From the NCBI GenBank assembly GCA_902543485.1, contig CACBYP010000007.1, positions 1 to 64,000 on the forward strand: a DNA stretch of 64,000 nt. The letters run 5' to 3'. Below, one piece after another: positions 1-8,380 of this stretch. The first letter of the stretch is position 1; each line of letters starts with the position of its first letter. The notes under the pieces were generated by a model. That model saw only the letters and a list, made by a program, of their open reading frames with translations, did no database searches and was not told the origin of the DNA. The position numbers were made by a program, and so were the translations under genes. Source of the DNA: an uncultured Pelagibacteraceae bacterium (GTDB lineage: Bacteria > Pseudomonadota > Alphaproteobacteria > Pelagibacterales > Pelagibacteraceae).

Positions 1-162
1 TTTTAAATAATCAAAATTTTCAGTTGATAAAGCTATTGTTCTATTTGTTTTTATGTTTTGAAACCTCTTGTTTAAAAATATATCAACATTGAGTTTTTTT
101 TCCTCAAAAACGTTAGCAAGAATTATATTCGTTAAATTTTGGCCTATAAGACAAATTTTCAT
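1..162 (-). CDS. Probable UbiH-type FAD-dependent hydroxylase, N-terminal fragment
   Basis: The reading frame opens with ATG at 162 and runs off the left edge after 54 codons. The N-terminus (MKICLIGQNL...) looks like the first beta strand of a Rossmann FAD-binding fold. It is followed by VDIF and the segment RTIALS, which resembles the Arg-x-Ile-Ala-Leu-Ser stretch of UbiH/UbiF/COQ6 ubiquinone hydroxylases. The usual GxGxxG dinucleotide loop is degenerate (IGQNLTN). The gene is divergent from ftsK with about 60 bases between them. The family call rests on 54 residues only, so substrate and pathway are inference. Confidence 0.5.
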   Translation of the reverse strand, partial: MKICLIGQNLTNIILANVFEEKKLNVDIFLNKRFQNIKTNRTIALSTENFDYLK

Positions 163-223
163 AACAAAATAATTTTAACAATAAAAATTAAATGATACAA
201 AGTGACAAATGCATTTTTGATTC

Positions 224-2302
224 ATGATATTTAAAAATTATATCAATAAAATAGGTGATTTTATAATAAAGAGATTGGCAGAACTACTTGGTATTTTTCT
301 GGTAGTAATTTCAGTATTACTTTTTATATCTCTAATTAGCTATTCTCCTGAGGATCCAAATTTTATATTTCCAGAAAATCAGGACATAAAAAACTTACTC
401 GGATTTAGAGGAAGTTTTGTTGCTGATATATTTTTTCAGTCAATTGGTATAATATCACTTCTTATTCCTTTTTCTCTTCTTTTCACTGGGCTATCGATAA
501 CAATTAATAAAAAATTAATTGTTATTATAGAAAATATTTTTTTCGTAATTCTTTACATTATTGTTGCAACATTTTTCTTTGGGATTTTCCACAAAGAAAC
601 CTATTGGTTAATAATAAATGGAAACAATGGTTTTGTAGGTGATTTAATGTCGGAAACTATAATTGCAGAATTTTTGAAAATTAATAAAACTGTAAGTTAT
701 TATATATTAATATTTTTTATTTTATTATTTTTTCTTTTAAGCAGTAATTTTAAAATTTCACATATTTTTAGCTTTTTTACATTAATGAAAAAATTGTTTT
801 TATCAAAGAAAACCAATTCTATTACCCAAGAAAATATACTTACTGAAAGTTCTATAGTTGAAAATGTTAAAGAGCCTCCAGTTCAAGAAGATTTATTTGC
901 TACCAAAAAAACAATTTCAAATGATGTGAAAATCAAATTACCTTTGATTGATTTTTTAAAAAAACCAGAAAAGATTTTAAATAATAAAGATGATGTTAAA
1001 ATAAATGCAGAAGGATTAGAAAAAATACTTCTTGATTTTGGCGTTGAGGGCAAAATAAAAAAAATAAGTCATGGACCTGTTGTTTCTCTAAACGAATTTG
1101 AACCTGCAGCCGGCGTAAAAGTTTCTAAAATTATTAATTTGTCTGAAGATATTGCTAGAAATACTAGTTCAGAGTCTGCAAGAATAGCTACAATACCAGG
1201 AAGTAACACTGTTGGTATTGAGTTGCCTAAAATATCCAGAGAAAATGTTTTTTTAAGAGAAATAATTTCTGATAAAAATTTTAAAAAAAGAGAAATTAAA
1301 TTACCTATTGCCTTAGGTAAAAGTATATCTGGGGAACCAATAACTAGTGATTTAAGCTTGATGCCTCATTTATTAATTGCTGGAACTACTGGCTCAGGAA
1401 AATCAGTATGCATAAACACAATTATCTTATCACTAATTTATAAACATACCCCAGATATCTGCAAATTCATTTTAATTGATCCAAAAATGTTAGAGCTATC
1501 AACTTATGAAGGAATTCCTCATTTATTATGTCCAGTTATAACAGAAGCAAAAAAGGCAGCGTCTGTTTTAGGTTGGGTAGTTAAAGAAATGGAAAGTAGA
1601 TACAGGTTAATGACTAAAGTAGGTGTAAGAAACATTGATGGATATAATGAAAAGCATAAAGTTAAGATGCCTTATATTGTTGTGATTGTTGATGAGATGT
1701 CAGATCTTATGTTAGTAGCTGGGAAAGAAATTGAAAACTATATTCAAAAATTATCACAAATGGCTAGAGCGGCTGGAATTCATATAATAATGGCTACTCA
1801 AAGACCAAGCGTAGACGTAATAACTGGAACTATAAAAGCTAATTTTCCTACCCGTATTTCATTCCAAGTTACCTCTAAAATTGATAGTAGAACTATTTTA
1901 GGTGAGCAAGGAGCTGAGCAACTTTTAGGCAAAGGGGACATGTTATATATGTCTTCTGCAAACAGAATTACTAGAATACATGCACCTTATGTATCTGAAA
2001 TAGAGATTGATAAAGTGAATAACTTTCTGAGAAATCAAGCAGAACCAGATTATGTAGATGAAATTTTGAATTTTGCTGATGAAAAAGAAATTGGTGAAAA
2101 AAATAAGGATAATTCTGATATTGATGAATTGTATAGCGAAGCATTAGAAATAATTAAATCAGAAAGAAAGGCATCCACTTCATTTTTGCAAAGAAAATTA
2201 CAAATTGGATACAATAGAGCTGCAAGAATTATTGATCAAATGGAAGCTAATGGTGAAGTTAGTAAAGCAAATCATGTTGGTAAAAGAGAAGTATTAAAAT
2301 AG
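224..2302 (+). CDS. ftsK: DNA translocase FtsK
   Basis: Septal DNA pump of 692 residues that moves chromosome termini across the division site and activates XerCD recombination. The N-terminal part, about residues 20-175, contains four hydrophobic membrane segments. A short linker (about 180-230) replaces the long linker of E. coli FtsK. The motor has Walker A GTTGSGKS near residue 388 and Walker B IVVIVDEMSDLM near 485. The C-terminal 60 residues form the winged-helix gamma domain that reads KOPS-type sites (FLQRKLQIGYNRAARIID). Its TAG stop shares a base with the GTG start of lolA, so the two genes are probably cotranscribed. Confidence 0.96.
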   Translation: MIFKNYINKIGDFIIKRLAELLGIFLVVISVLLFISLISYSPEDPNFIFPENQDIKNLLGFRGSFVADIFFQSIGIISLLIPFSLLFTGLSITINKKLIVIIENIFFVILYIIVATFFFGIFHKETYWLIINGNNGFVGDLMSETIIAEFLKINKTVSYYILIFFILLFFLLSSNFKISHIFSFFTLMKKLFLSKKTNSITQENILTESSIVENVKEPPVQEDLFATKKTISNDVKIKLPLIDFLKKPEKILNNKDDVKINAEGLEKILLDFGVEGKIKKISHGPVVSLNEFEPAAGVKVSKIINLSEDIARNTSSESARIATIPGSNTVGIELPKISRENVFLREIISDKNFKKREIKLPIALGKSISGEPITSDLSLMPHLLIAGTTGSGKSVCINTIILSLIYKHTPDICKFILIDPKMLELSTYEGIPHLLCPVITEAKKAASVLGWVVKEMESRYRLMTKVGVRNIDGYNEKHKVKMPYIVVIVDEMSDLMLVAGKEIENYIQKLSQMARAAGIHIIMATQRPSVDVITGTIKANFPTRISFQVTSKIDSRTILGEQGAEQLLGKGDMLYMSSANRITRIHAPYVSEIEIDKVNNFLRNQAEPDYVDEILNFADEKEIGEKNKDNSDIDELYSEALEIIKSERKASTSFLQRKLQIGYNRAARIIDQMEANGEVSKANHVGKREVLK

Positions 2303-2856
2303 TGAGATATATAATTTTTATTTTAATATTTTTTTATCCAATTAATATTTTTGCATCTTCAAAGGAGCTGATAAAAAATAAATTAAATGAGACTGATAAT
2401 ATATCTTTTAAATTCATACAAAAGATTGGAAAAAAAACTGAGAAAGGTGATTGTATAATTTTCTATCCAAAAAAAATTTTATGTAAGTATGATGATATTT
2501 ATAATAAAATTTTAGTCTCTAACGGAAGATCACTCGTGATAAATAGTAAAAAAATTAATAATTATTTAAGATACCAACTTAAAGATACTCCACTTAATTT
2601 AATCTTAGATAAAAAATTTCTATTAGATAAACTAGATCAAGTTGAAACAATTGAAGAGAATGATGAAACGTTCTCTTTTAAAATTGCACATAACAATAAT
2701 TTATTAAATATTTTTTTTGATAAAATTAATTATGAAATTAAAGGTTGGACTACAACTGACATTTATCTTAATAAAGTTGAAACTAAGCTATCTAATGTAG
2801 AAACAAATATAATGATTGATGAAAGAATATTTAGAGTTCAAAATTATATTAACTAA
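2302..2856 (+). CDS. lolA: Outer-membrane lipoprotein carrier protein LolA
   Basis: Periplasmic chaperone of 184 residues that ferries lipoproteins from LolCDE to the outer membrane. Residues 1-18 form a signal peptide (hydrophobic core, then IFASS). The following FKFIQKIGKKTEKG and IIFYPKKILCKYD segments match the early beta strands of LolA, where a phenylalanine-rich edge and the (F/Y)xxPxxL...Y pattern are typical. The start is GTG at 2302, overlapping the ftsK stop by one base (TAGTG), as expected for translational coupling. ftsK-lolA adjacency is common in alphaproteobacteria. The 3' end overlaps the convergent GNAT gene by 8 bases. Confidence 0.88.
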   Translation: MRYIIFILIFFYPINIFASSKELIKNKLNETDNISFKFIQKIGKKTEKGDCIIFYPKKILCKYDDIYNKILVSNGRSLVINSKKINNYLRYQLKDTPLNLILDKKFLLDKLDQVETIEENDETFSFKIAHNNNLLNIFFDKINYEIKGWTTTDIYLNKVETKLSNVETNIMIDERIFRVQNYIN

Positions 2857-3361
2857 TATCCAAATTAATAGTTTCAGATTTAAAAATTTTCATCCCCCGT
2901 CCTAGATAGTTTTTTAGAGCATGTTTATGATCTAAAGAACAAGTATGTAACCAAACTTTCTTAGTATTTTTTCTAAAGCCTAGTTTCAAAGCCTCAGATA
3001 AAAGATAACCACCATATTTTTTTCCAATAAATTGATCAAGGATACCAAAATAGGCAACTTCACACTTTCTTGTCTCTGGATGAAATAAAAGTTCAAAAAA
3101 GCCTATTAGATCTTCATTTTCTGTAAGAATGTAAGTCTCTAAATTGGAATTGTTTGTATAATCCGTCCATTTAGTATCATTCCAAACTAATCTATCAATC
3201 CAACGATAACTTTTACCAATTTGCTTGTAAAAAAATTTATTGATTTGAAAATCTGGTGGATTTTTTTTTTCTACTTTGCAATTACTTTTGGGTTTTTTTG
3301 ATAAATTAATTTCATCAATTGAATTAATTTCTAAGTATTTCCTATCTACTTTAGTGATCAC
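2849..3361 (-). CDS. GNAT-family N-acetyltransferase
   Basis: Cytoplasmic acyl-CoA-dependent transferase of 170 residues, substrate unknown. The acetyl-CoA pyrophosphate-binding loop is visible at about 111-122 (FIGKKYGGYLLS). A C-terminal helix motif at about 144-157 (LDHKHALKNYLGRGM) matches the N-x-x-A-x-x-x-Y-x-x-x-G-F element of GNAT motif B. The central strand EVAYFGI (101-107) precedes the CoA loop, as in the fold. It overlaps the upstream HIT gene by four bases (ATGA-type junction), so the two are probably one transcript. Nothing in the sequence identifies a specific acceptor. Confidence 0.82.
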   Translation of the reverse strand: MITKVDRKYLEINSIDEINLSKKPKSNCKVEKKNPPDFQINKFFYKQIGKSYRWIDRLVWNDTKWTDYTNNSNLETYILTENEDLIGFFELLFHPETRKCEVAYFGILDQFIGKKYGGYLLSEALKLGFRKNTKKVWLHTCSLDHKHALKNYLGRGMKIFKSETINLDIS

Positions 3362-3723
3362 GAAACCATTTTTCCAACTTTTTCACCACCAAATAAGTGG
3401 AAATGAAGATGTGGTACTTCTTGACCGCCATAATCACTTATATTAGCGAGAGCTCTATAACCTTTCCCATCTATAGAAGAAATGCCTAATTTTTTTGCAA
3501 CTGTAGTAATACCTTTCATTAAACCAATAATTTCTTCATTTGAGGCGTTGGTATTAAAATCATCCAAATCTATATACTTTCCTTTGGGTATTACTAAAGC
3601 ATGAATCTTTTTTTGTGGATTAATATCATAAAAAGATAATACAAAATCATCTTCGTATATTTTGTTACAAGGAATTTCTGCTCTTATTATTTTGGCAAAA
3701 ATATTATTATTATCGTAATTCAT
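3358..3723 (-). CDS. HIT-family nucleotide hydrolase/transferase (HinT-like)
   Basis: 121-residue histidine-triad protein that cleaves purine nucleoside phosphoramidates or related AMP conjugates. The catalytic triad motif HLHFHLF is at residues 105-111, and the substrate-binding segment FYDINPQKKIHALVIPK lies at 31-47. Length and the C-terminal GGEKVGKM tail fit the HinT/PKCI branch. It is first in a two-gene unit with the GNAT gene (4-base overlap). The physiological substrate cannot be read from the sequence. Confidence 0.93.
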   Translation of the reverse strand: MNYDNNNIFAKIIRAEIPCNKIYEDDFVLSFYDINPQKKIHALVIPKGKYIDLDDFNTNASNEEIIGLMKGITTVAKKLGISSIDGKGYRALANISDYGGQEVPHLHFHLFGGEKVGKMVS

Positions 3724-3777
3724 AATTTATTTGAGTATATATTTATATTATTTCTTTCTTATAATAATTAAAATTAT

Positions 3778-4251
3778 TTATTCATCTATAATTGTCTCGA
3801 TAACATTATTATCACAAAGCGTTCTAATTCTAAACTGAGAAGAAGATATTGAATGATAAAAAGATCTACCTTCTGTTGTAGGAGTTGAGCTATTACCCAT
3901 CCAATCATATCCCCAATGATTATTTGGAGTATATGCATTTTTAAGAATATTAGTCATATGAATACCAACATTTTGAGCTAAAGATGAAAAAGTATTTGAG
4001 CAATTAAAATCATATTCAGCGCCCTTTTTGAAACCTGAGTACCACGTTCTTAGTTTAATTGTATCATTGAATTCACAAAAAGTTTTTTTCTCGACAATTG
4101 TTTTAACAATTTTTTTGTGATTGTCTTTACACATATTATGTCTAGCACTGGTGGTATAACCACTATACGCAACTACACCTACAGCCGCTAAAATACCTAT
4201 AATTGCTACTACAACGAGCAATTCAATTAAAGTAAAACCGTTTTGCTTCAT
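3778..4251 (-). CDS. Type IV prepilin-like protein
   Basis: A 157-residue prepilin. The start was placed at the internal ATG at 4251 because it gives a canonical leader MKQNG followed by FTLIEL: cleavage by prepilin peptidase after Gly5, mature Phe+1 and Glu+5, then a 20-residue hydrophobic helix (VVVAIIGILAAVGVVAYSG). The frame stays open to an ATG at 4290, but that adds 13 lysine-rich residues before the leader. The globular domain contains several cysteines that may form a C-terminal disulphide loop. No other pilus genes are nearby. It is divergent from the TRAP operon. It could be a major pilin or a competence-type pseudopilin. Confidence 0.88.
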   Translation of the reverse strand: MKQNGFTLIELLVVVAIIGILAAVGVVAYSGYTTSARHNMCKDNHKKIVKTIVEKKTFCEFNDTIKLRTWYSGFKKGAEYDFNCSNTFSSLAQNVGIHMTNILKNAYTPNNHWGYDWMGNSSTPTTEGRSFYHSISSSQFRIRTLCDNNVIETIIDE

Positions 4252-4341
4252 ACAGTAAATAAACTTACTAATTTTTTTAAAAATTTGCATTGTTTAAAAT
4301 ATATTCAACTATTAAGATAATATTTAAAAAAGAGAGGAAAA

Positions 4342-5358
4342 ATGAATAGATTTAAATCAATTTACAAAGCTATTATTAGCTTAACGTTTATTTTTTCATT
4401 TGTTCTTACTTCAACAGCTGCTTTTTCAGAGATAGTTGGACGTTTATCTGTTCACTGGAGCCCGAAGCACCATAGTGCTAAACATGCACAAATTTTCGCA
4501 GATGAAGTTAATAAAAGAGCAAAAGGAAAATTAAAAATAGAAGTTTATCCATCTAAACAATTATTTGGAATTAGAGAAGTAATGGGTGCGGTAACTTCTG
4601 GTGCAGTTGAACTTGGGGGAATTGTTGGAGTGGTAAGTTTTCCACCAATCAATAAAAACTTTAATGTTGCTTCATTTCCAGGTTTGTTTAATTCATGGGA
4701 ACAACAAAGAGGTTTCTTTCAAAACTCACCAAAAGGAAAAGAAATTTGGGGTGAATTGACTAAAAAAACTAATTCAACATTAGTTATGTATAACCCAGTT
4801 GGACCTGTAATGACTTTTTCAAGTGCAAAAGAATTAACAGGTATTGATGCTATGAAAGGTCTAAAGGCTAGAAGACTTTTAAAAAGTGAAGAGCCTATGT
4901 GGGATGCTTTAGGTGCAAATAGAGTGTCTTTGCCTACAGGTGAAGTTTACACGTCTTTACAAACAGGAATGATTGATACAATCAATAGTCCTCCAGGAAG
5001 TATAGAGGCATATAGCTGGTGGGAGTTTTTAAAATACGCTCAAAAGCCTTATCAATATTACGCCGACGCATACATTATGGCTAACTCTACTTGGTTTAAT
5101 AGTCTGTCTCCAGACTTACAAAAAATCATAATGGATGTTGGTAAAGAAATTGGAAAAAGATCAACTGACTTAATTATGGATACTGGAGAAAGCACTCTTA
5201 AAAAATTCCAAGAAAGAGGTGGAGTTGTTACTACACTTTCAGGGGCTGAAAAAGCTAAGTTTGATAAGCTTATGAAAGATGAAGTAATGCCAGCAATGGC
5301 TAAAATGATTGATGCTGACGCCTTAGAAGCAGCACAAGCATATGCTAAGAGCAATTAG
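4342..5358 (+). CDS. dctP: TRAP transporter solute-binding protein, DctP family
   Basis: Periplasmic substrate-binding subunit (338 residues) of a TRAP transporter, which uses a sodium or proton gradient to import organic acids. Residues 1-29 form a signal peptide ending in STAAFS. The mature part shows DctP features: KRAKGKLKIEVYPSKQLFG near 55-75, and the region around 170-200 with LKARR and LGANRVSLPTGEVYTSLQTG, where the arginine normally clamps the substrate carboxylate. A ribosome-binding site (AGAGAGG) precedes the ATG. It is the first gene of dctP-dctQ-dctM. The substrate is not determinable; a carboxylate or keto acid is the family expectation. Confidence 0.93.
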   Translation: MNRFKSIYKAIISLTFIFSFVLTSTAAFSEIVGRLSVHWSPKHHSAKHAQIFADEVNKRAKGKLKIEVYPSKQLFGIREVMGAVTSGAVELGGIVGVVSFPPINKNFNVASFPGLFNSWEQQRGFFQNSPKGKEIWGELTKKTNSTLVMYNPVGPVMTFSSAKELTGIDAMKGLKARRLLKSEEPMWDALGANRVSLPTGEVYTSLQTGMIDTINSPPGSIEAYSWWEFLKYAQKPYQYYADAYIMANSTWFNSLSPDLQKIIMDVGKEIGKRSTDLIMDTGESTLKKFQERGGVVTTLSGAEKAKFDKLMKDEVMPAMAKMIDADALEAAQAYAKSN

Positions 5359-5386
5359 AAGAAGTTAAACTTTTTCTATAAAGATT

Positions 5387-5881
5387 ATGAGGGCATTGCG
5401 AGCTATTAATAATTTGCTAGCAAAAGCTGCAATTTCGCTCGCAATGTTCATTGTCTTTTTGATGGTGGCAGCTTTAGCTTTGAGCGCCACAACAAGATTT
5501 ATCACAGGTACAGGATTTGCATGGTTTATAGAATTACCTCCAGTAATGGTAAGTTGGCTAGTTTTTCCATTACTTGGTCCTTTATTAAAACAAGGACAAC
5601 ATATTAAAGTAGATTTTTTAAGTCATTATTTATCTGAAAAATCAAAAAATATTATTGGAACAATAGTAAATTTAATTGCGTTAATTTCTGCATGTGTCTT
5701 CTTTAAAGCAGGGGTTGATGCAACAACAATGTATTACAATTTAGGACAGATGATGGAATTAGAAATTAATATTCCTATTTGGTGGATGTTTTTAGCATTT
5801 CCAGTTGGTTTTTTAATTTTAGCATTAACTTCATTAGAACTTATTTTGGATAATTTAAAAAAGCTTTCAGGAAAAGAATAA
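5387..5881 (+). CDS. dctQ: TRAP transporter small permease, DctQ family
   Basis: Small integral membrane subunit of 164 residues with four predicted transmembrane helices (about 15-38, 50-66, 88-110 and 130-152). The pattern WLVFPLLGPLLKQGQHIKVDFLS between helices two and three is typical of DctQ, where an xGxHIxVD-like stretch is conserved. It lies 28 bases after dctP and its stop directly abuts the dctM start (TAA ATG). This subunit supports assembly of the transporter and docking of the binding protein. Confidence 0.92.
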   Translation: MRALRAINNLLAKAAISLAMFIVFLMVAALALSATTRFITGTGFAWFIELPPVMVSWLVFPLLGPLLKQGQHIKVDFLSHYLSEKSKNIIGTIVNLIALISACVFFKAGVDATTMYYNLGQMMELEINIPIWWMFLAFPVGFLILALTSLELILDNLKKLSGKE

Positions 5882-7147
5882 ATGTTTGGATTAGCTTTTA
5901 TTATTTCTCTTATAACATTAGTCATCTCAGTTCCGATTTTTTTAGTATTTGGTTTAGGAAGTTCATTAGCTGCAATTGCTGGATTAAATTTACCTTGGTC
6001 AGTTTTAATTCAAGTTTCATTTGGTGCACTAACTAAACATGTTCTTATTGCAGTTCCATTATTTATATTTACTGGAATGGCGATGTTAAAAGGTGGAGCA
6101 GCATCAAGACTAGTTAAGTTTACAACAACACTTGTTGGACATTGGCCAGGTGGCTTAGGCGTTGCGATGGTTATTGCGATGGGTTTCTTTGCAGCTTTTT
6201 GTGGATCCATACTTGCAGCAATTACAGCAGTTGGAACAATTATGATGCCAAAGATGATTGAACAAGGTTACCCAACTCCTTTTGTTGTTGTCCTAGCTGC
6301 TTCTGCTGCACTTTTAGAAGCATTGATACCTCCATCCAATGCAGCAATATTATTTAGTGCTCTAACTAACGTACCTGTATCCAAAACCTTTGCAGCAGGG
6401 GTTATTCCAGGCCTTGTTCTACTAGTTTTGATGGTCCTTTTAGTTTTGTTTAAATGCAGGCATATTAGAACAGATGAAAAGGCTTCTTTTAAAGAAAGAG
6501 TAAGTTCTTTCATCGCTGCGCTACCAGCATTAATCACCCCAGTGATTATTTTGGGTGGAATTTATGCAGGGATACTAACTCCCTCTGAGTCTGCAGCTGT
6601 TGCAGGAGTATATGCGGTTCTAATTGGATTTTTAATTTACCGTGAACTTACTTTTTCATCTTTGATGAGCTGTTTAAGGGAAACTGCAATCATAACAGCT
6701 GTAATTTTTGCAATTATAGCTACTGCTACATTCTTAAGTGTAGTTTTAACTTACACTCAAGCTCCTCAAAAAATTATTACTTTCTTCACAGATAAAGGTG
6801 TGAGCGTGAATCTGTTCTGGATAATGCTTGGAGCAATTTGTTTAATTCTTGGAACGTTTATAGAAATTGTTCCTGTATTTTATTTAACCGTGCCCATATT
6901 TGCAGCAATTACATTATCTTTCAACCAAAGCCTACTTCATCTTTATGTGGTGTTTGTTGCATTTGCGGGAATAGGAATGATCACACCCCCCGTGTGCGTA
7001 GGTATTTATACAGCTGCAGGTGTGATCAAAGAAAACCCAGCCAAAGCTTTTAAAGAGGTTCCTTTATTTACAATCGTTGGAATAATTTATGGAATACTAA
7101 TGATACTTTTTCCAATATTCTCAACCTGGTTACCTGGGAAATTATAA
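5882..7147 (+). CDS. dctM: TRAP transporter large permease, DctM family
   Basis: The 421-residue transport-channel subunit. About eleven to twelve hydrophobic helices cover the whole length. The GFFAAFCGSILAAITAVGTI and LEALIPPSNAAILFSALTN segments match the two pseudo-symmetric re-entrant hairpin regions of DctM, where the SxxA and IPPS motifs bind sodium and substrate. A second pair appears near 360-385 (GIGMITPPVCVGIYTAAGV). The start ATG follows the dctQ stop without a gap. There is no clear intrinsic terminator after the gene, only the tRNA-like hairpin at 7164-7191. Confidence 0.95.
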   Translation: MFGLAFIISLITLVISVPIFLVFGLGSSLAAIAGLNLPWSVLIQVSFGALTKHVLIAVPLFIFTGMAMLKGGAASRLVKFTTTLVGHWPGGLGVAMVIAMGFFAAFCGSILAAITAVGTIMMPKMIEQGYPTPFVVVLAASAALLEALIPPSNAAILFSALTNVPVSKTFAAGVIPGLVLLVLMVLLVLFKCRHIRTDEKASFKERVSSFIAALPALITPVIILGGIYAGILTPSESAAVAGVYAVLIGFLIYRELTFSSLMSCLRETAIITAVIFAIIATATFLSVVLTYTQAPQKIITFFTDKGVSVNLFWIMLGAICLILGTFIEIVPVFYLTVPIFAAITLSFNQSLLHLYVVFVAFAGIGMITPPVCVGIYTAAGVIKENPAKAFKEVPLFTIVGIIYGILMILFPIFSTWLPGKL

Positions 7148-7163
7148 GGGAAGAAAAGCTAAA

Positions 7164-7191
7164 CTCGGGCTTATGAGTCCCGCGCTCTGAT
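7164..7191 (-). pseudogene. Fragment resembling the anticodon arm of tRNA-Met(CAU)
   Basis: On the minus strand, 28 bases read as D-arm 3' half (TCAGAGC), then the anticodon arm CGGGA-CTCATAA-GCCCG and two further tRNA-like bases. The 7-base loop CTCATAA has a CAU anticodon in the correct position, and four of five stem pairs form (the innermost A-G does not). No acceptor or T arm is present on either side, so this is not a functional tRNA. It is unusually GC-rich for the region. It may be a relic of a deleted tRNA, a leftover attachment-site core, or a hairpin that resembles a tRNA by chance. Confidence 0.45.
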
Positions 7192-7207
7192 GAAGTTTGT
7201 TATTTTG

Positions 7208-7351
7208 CTAAAAGAAGAAATGATAAATTAATAATCCAACCAAAATTCCCTTTATAAAAGATACCCACGCAAGTCCATGTTCAGAAAGTCCTAGTTTTTT
7301 CTTCCACCACTGAATTTGTTTTTTTTCCCAATTAATATAACCTTGCATCAT
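7208..7351 (-). CDS. Small single-pass membrane protein at the 3' end of the his operon
   Basis: 47-residue frame starting two bases after the hisE stop and ending at TAG 7208. The N-terminal half is charged and tryptophan-rich (NWEKKQIQWWKKKLG). Residues about 29-47 form one hydrophobic helix ending in FFF (WVSFIKGILVGLLIYHFFF), so it probably sits in the inner membrane with its N-terminus in the cytoplasm. Two consecutive ATGs (7351 and 7348) are possible starts. The tight junction with hisE and the clear amphipathic/TM layout support a real gene. I do not recognise the family, and no role in histidine synthesis is implied. Confidence 0.65.
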   Translation of the reverse strand: MMQGYINWEKKQIQWWKKKLGLSEHGLAWVSFIKGILVGLLIYHFFF

Positions 7352-7353
7352 TA

Positions 7354-7626
7354 TTATTTCTTACGACTATTTAGTTCATCCATTACATCTTCAATTTTTA
7401 TGCCACTTTTTTCAAGATACATGATTAAGTGATATAAAACATCTGCTGCTTCATGGATTTTATTTGAGTCTTGCTCTACAGCTTCTATTAGTTCATTTAT
7501 TTCTTCTAAAACCTTTTCTTTTGCCAATGATTTATCTTTCAAAAGCTTATTAGTGTATGAGCCTTCAACAGGATTACTTTTTCGCTCTCTTGCAAGGTTA
7601 ACTAGATCTTCTAAAATCTTTAACAT
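7354..7626 (-). CDS. hisE: Phosphoribosyl-ATP pyrophosphatase HisE
   Basis: Second step of histidine synthesis: hydrolyses phosphoribosyl-ATP to phosphoribosyl-AMP. The start was set at ATG 7626, giving 90 residues beginning MLKILEDLVN, the normal HisE length. The open frame extends 17 codons further into hisF, but that part has no family resemblance. All-alpha MazG-like features are clear: the EEINELIEA metal-binding helix and the EAADVLYHLIMYLE helix. The start lies one base beyond the hisF stop, indicating coupling. Confidence 0.95.
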   Translation of the reverse strand: MLKILEDLVNLARERKSNPVEGSYTNKLLKDKSLAKEKVLEEINELIEAVEQDSNKIHEAADVLYHLIMYLEKSGIKIEDVMDELNSRKK

Positions 7627-7627
7627 A

Positions 7628-8380
7628 CTAAATCCTAACAGGTATATTTTTTGAAGCCAAATATTGTTTAGCTTCATTTACTGAATAAGTACCATAATGG
7701 AATATAGAAGCAGCTAAAACAGCACTGGCACCTGATTTTATTCCATCTACTAAGTGATCTAAAGTTCCAACTCCACCAGATGCAATAACTGGAATATTGA
7801 CCATAGATGATATCTTTTGCATCAATTCAATATCATATCCAGATTGAGTGCCATCTTTATCCATAGAGGTCACTAGAAGCTCTCCAGCACCACATTTTTC
7901 CATTTTAGAAGCAAATTCTAAAGCATTTATACCAGTTGGATTTCTTCCCCCATGAGTAAAGATTTCCCATCCATCGTTTTTTCTCTTTGCATCAATTGCA
8001 ACAACAATACACTGTGATCCAAATTTTCTTGAGCTATCTTCAACTACTTTTGAATTTTGAACAGCTGCTGTATTTATTGATACTTTATCAGCACCACAAT
8101 TAAGTAATTTGTTAATATCATCAATACTTCTGACACCACCACCAACTGTTAAAGGTACAAAACATTTTTTAGAAGTTTTCTCTACTACTTCATAAATAGT
8201 ATCTCTATTTTCATTTGAAGCGGTAATATCTAAAAAACAAATCTCATCAGCACCACCATCGCTATAAATTTTTGCTTGTTCAACAGGATCTCCTGCATCT
8301 TTAAGATCAACAAAGTTAATACCTTTTACAACACGACCATTTTTAACGTCTAAACAAGGTATAATTCTATTTTTAAGCAT
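7628..8380 (-). CDS. hisF: Imidazole glycerol phosphate synthase cyclase subunit HisF
   Basis: 250-residue (beta/alpha)8 barrel that joins ammonia from HisH to PRFAR, producing IGP and AICAR. The catalytic Asp11 is present in [13 protein letters not shown] and the second catalytic aspartate in VVAIDAKRK near residue 130. Phosphate-binding loops GGGVRS and [11 protein letters not shown] are intact, as is the [14 protein letters not shown] segment. It overlaps hisA by eight bases and works with HisH from the same operon. Length is normal. Confidence 0.98.
   Translation of the reverse strand: MLKNRIIPCLDVKNGRVVKGINFVDLKDAGDPVEQAKIYSDGGADEICFLDITASNENRDTIYEVVEKTSKKCFVPLTVGGGVRSIDDINKLLNCGADKVSINTAAVQNSKVVEDSSRKFGSQCIVVAIDAKRKNDGWEIFTHGGRNPTGINALEFASKMEKCGAGELLVTSMDKDGTQSGYDIELMQKISSMVNIPVIASGGVGTLDHLVDGIKSGASAVLAASIFHYGTYSVNEAKQYLASKNIPVRI

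Noticed and set aside
4252..4290. N-terminal extension of the prepilin
   Set aside because: It would place 13 extra residues before a perfect class III prepilin leader, so the internal ATG at 4251 is preferred.
6838..7053. 71-codon frame inside dctM
   Set aside because: The frame lies wholly within the dctM coding region, has no recognisable start context and shifts the membrane-helix codons.
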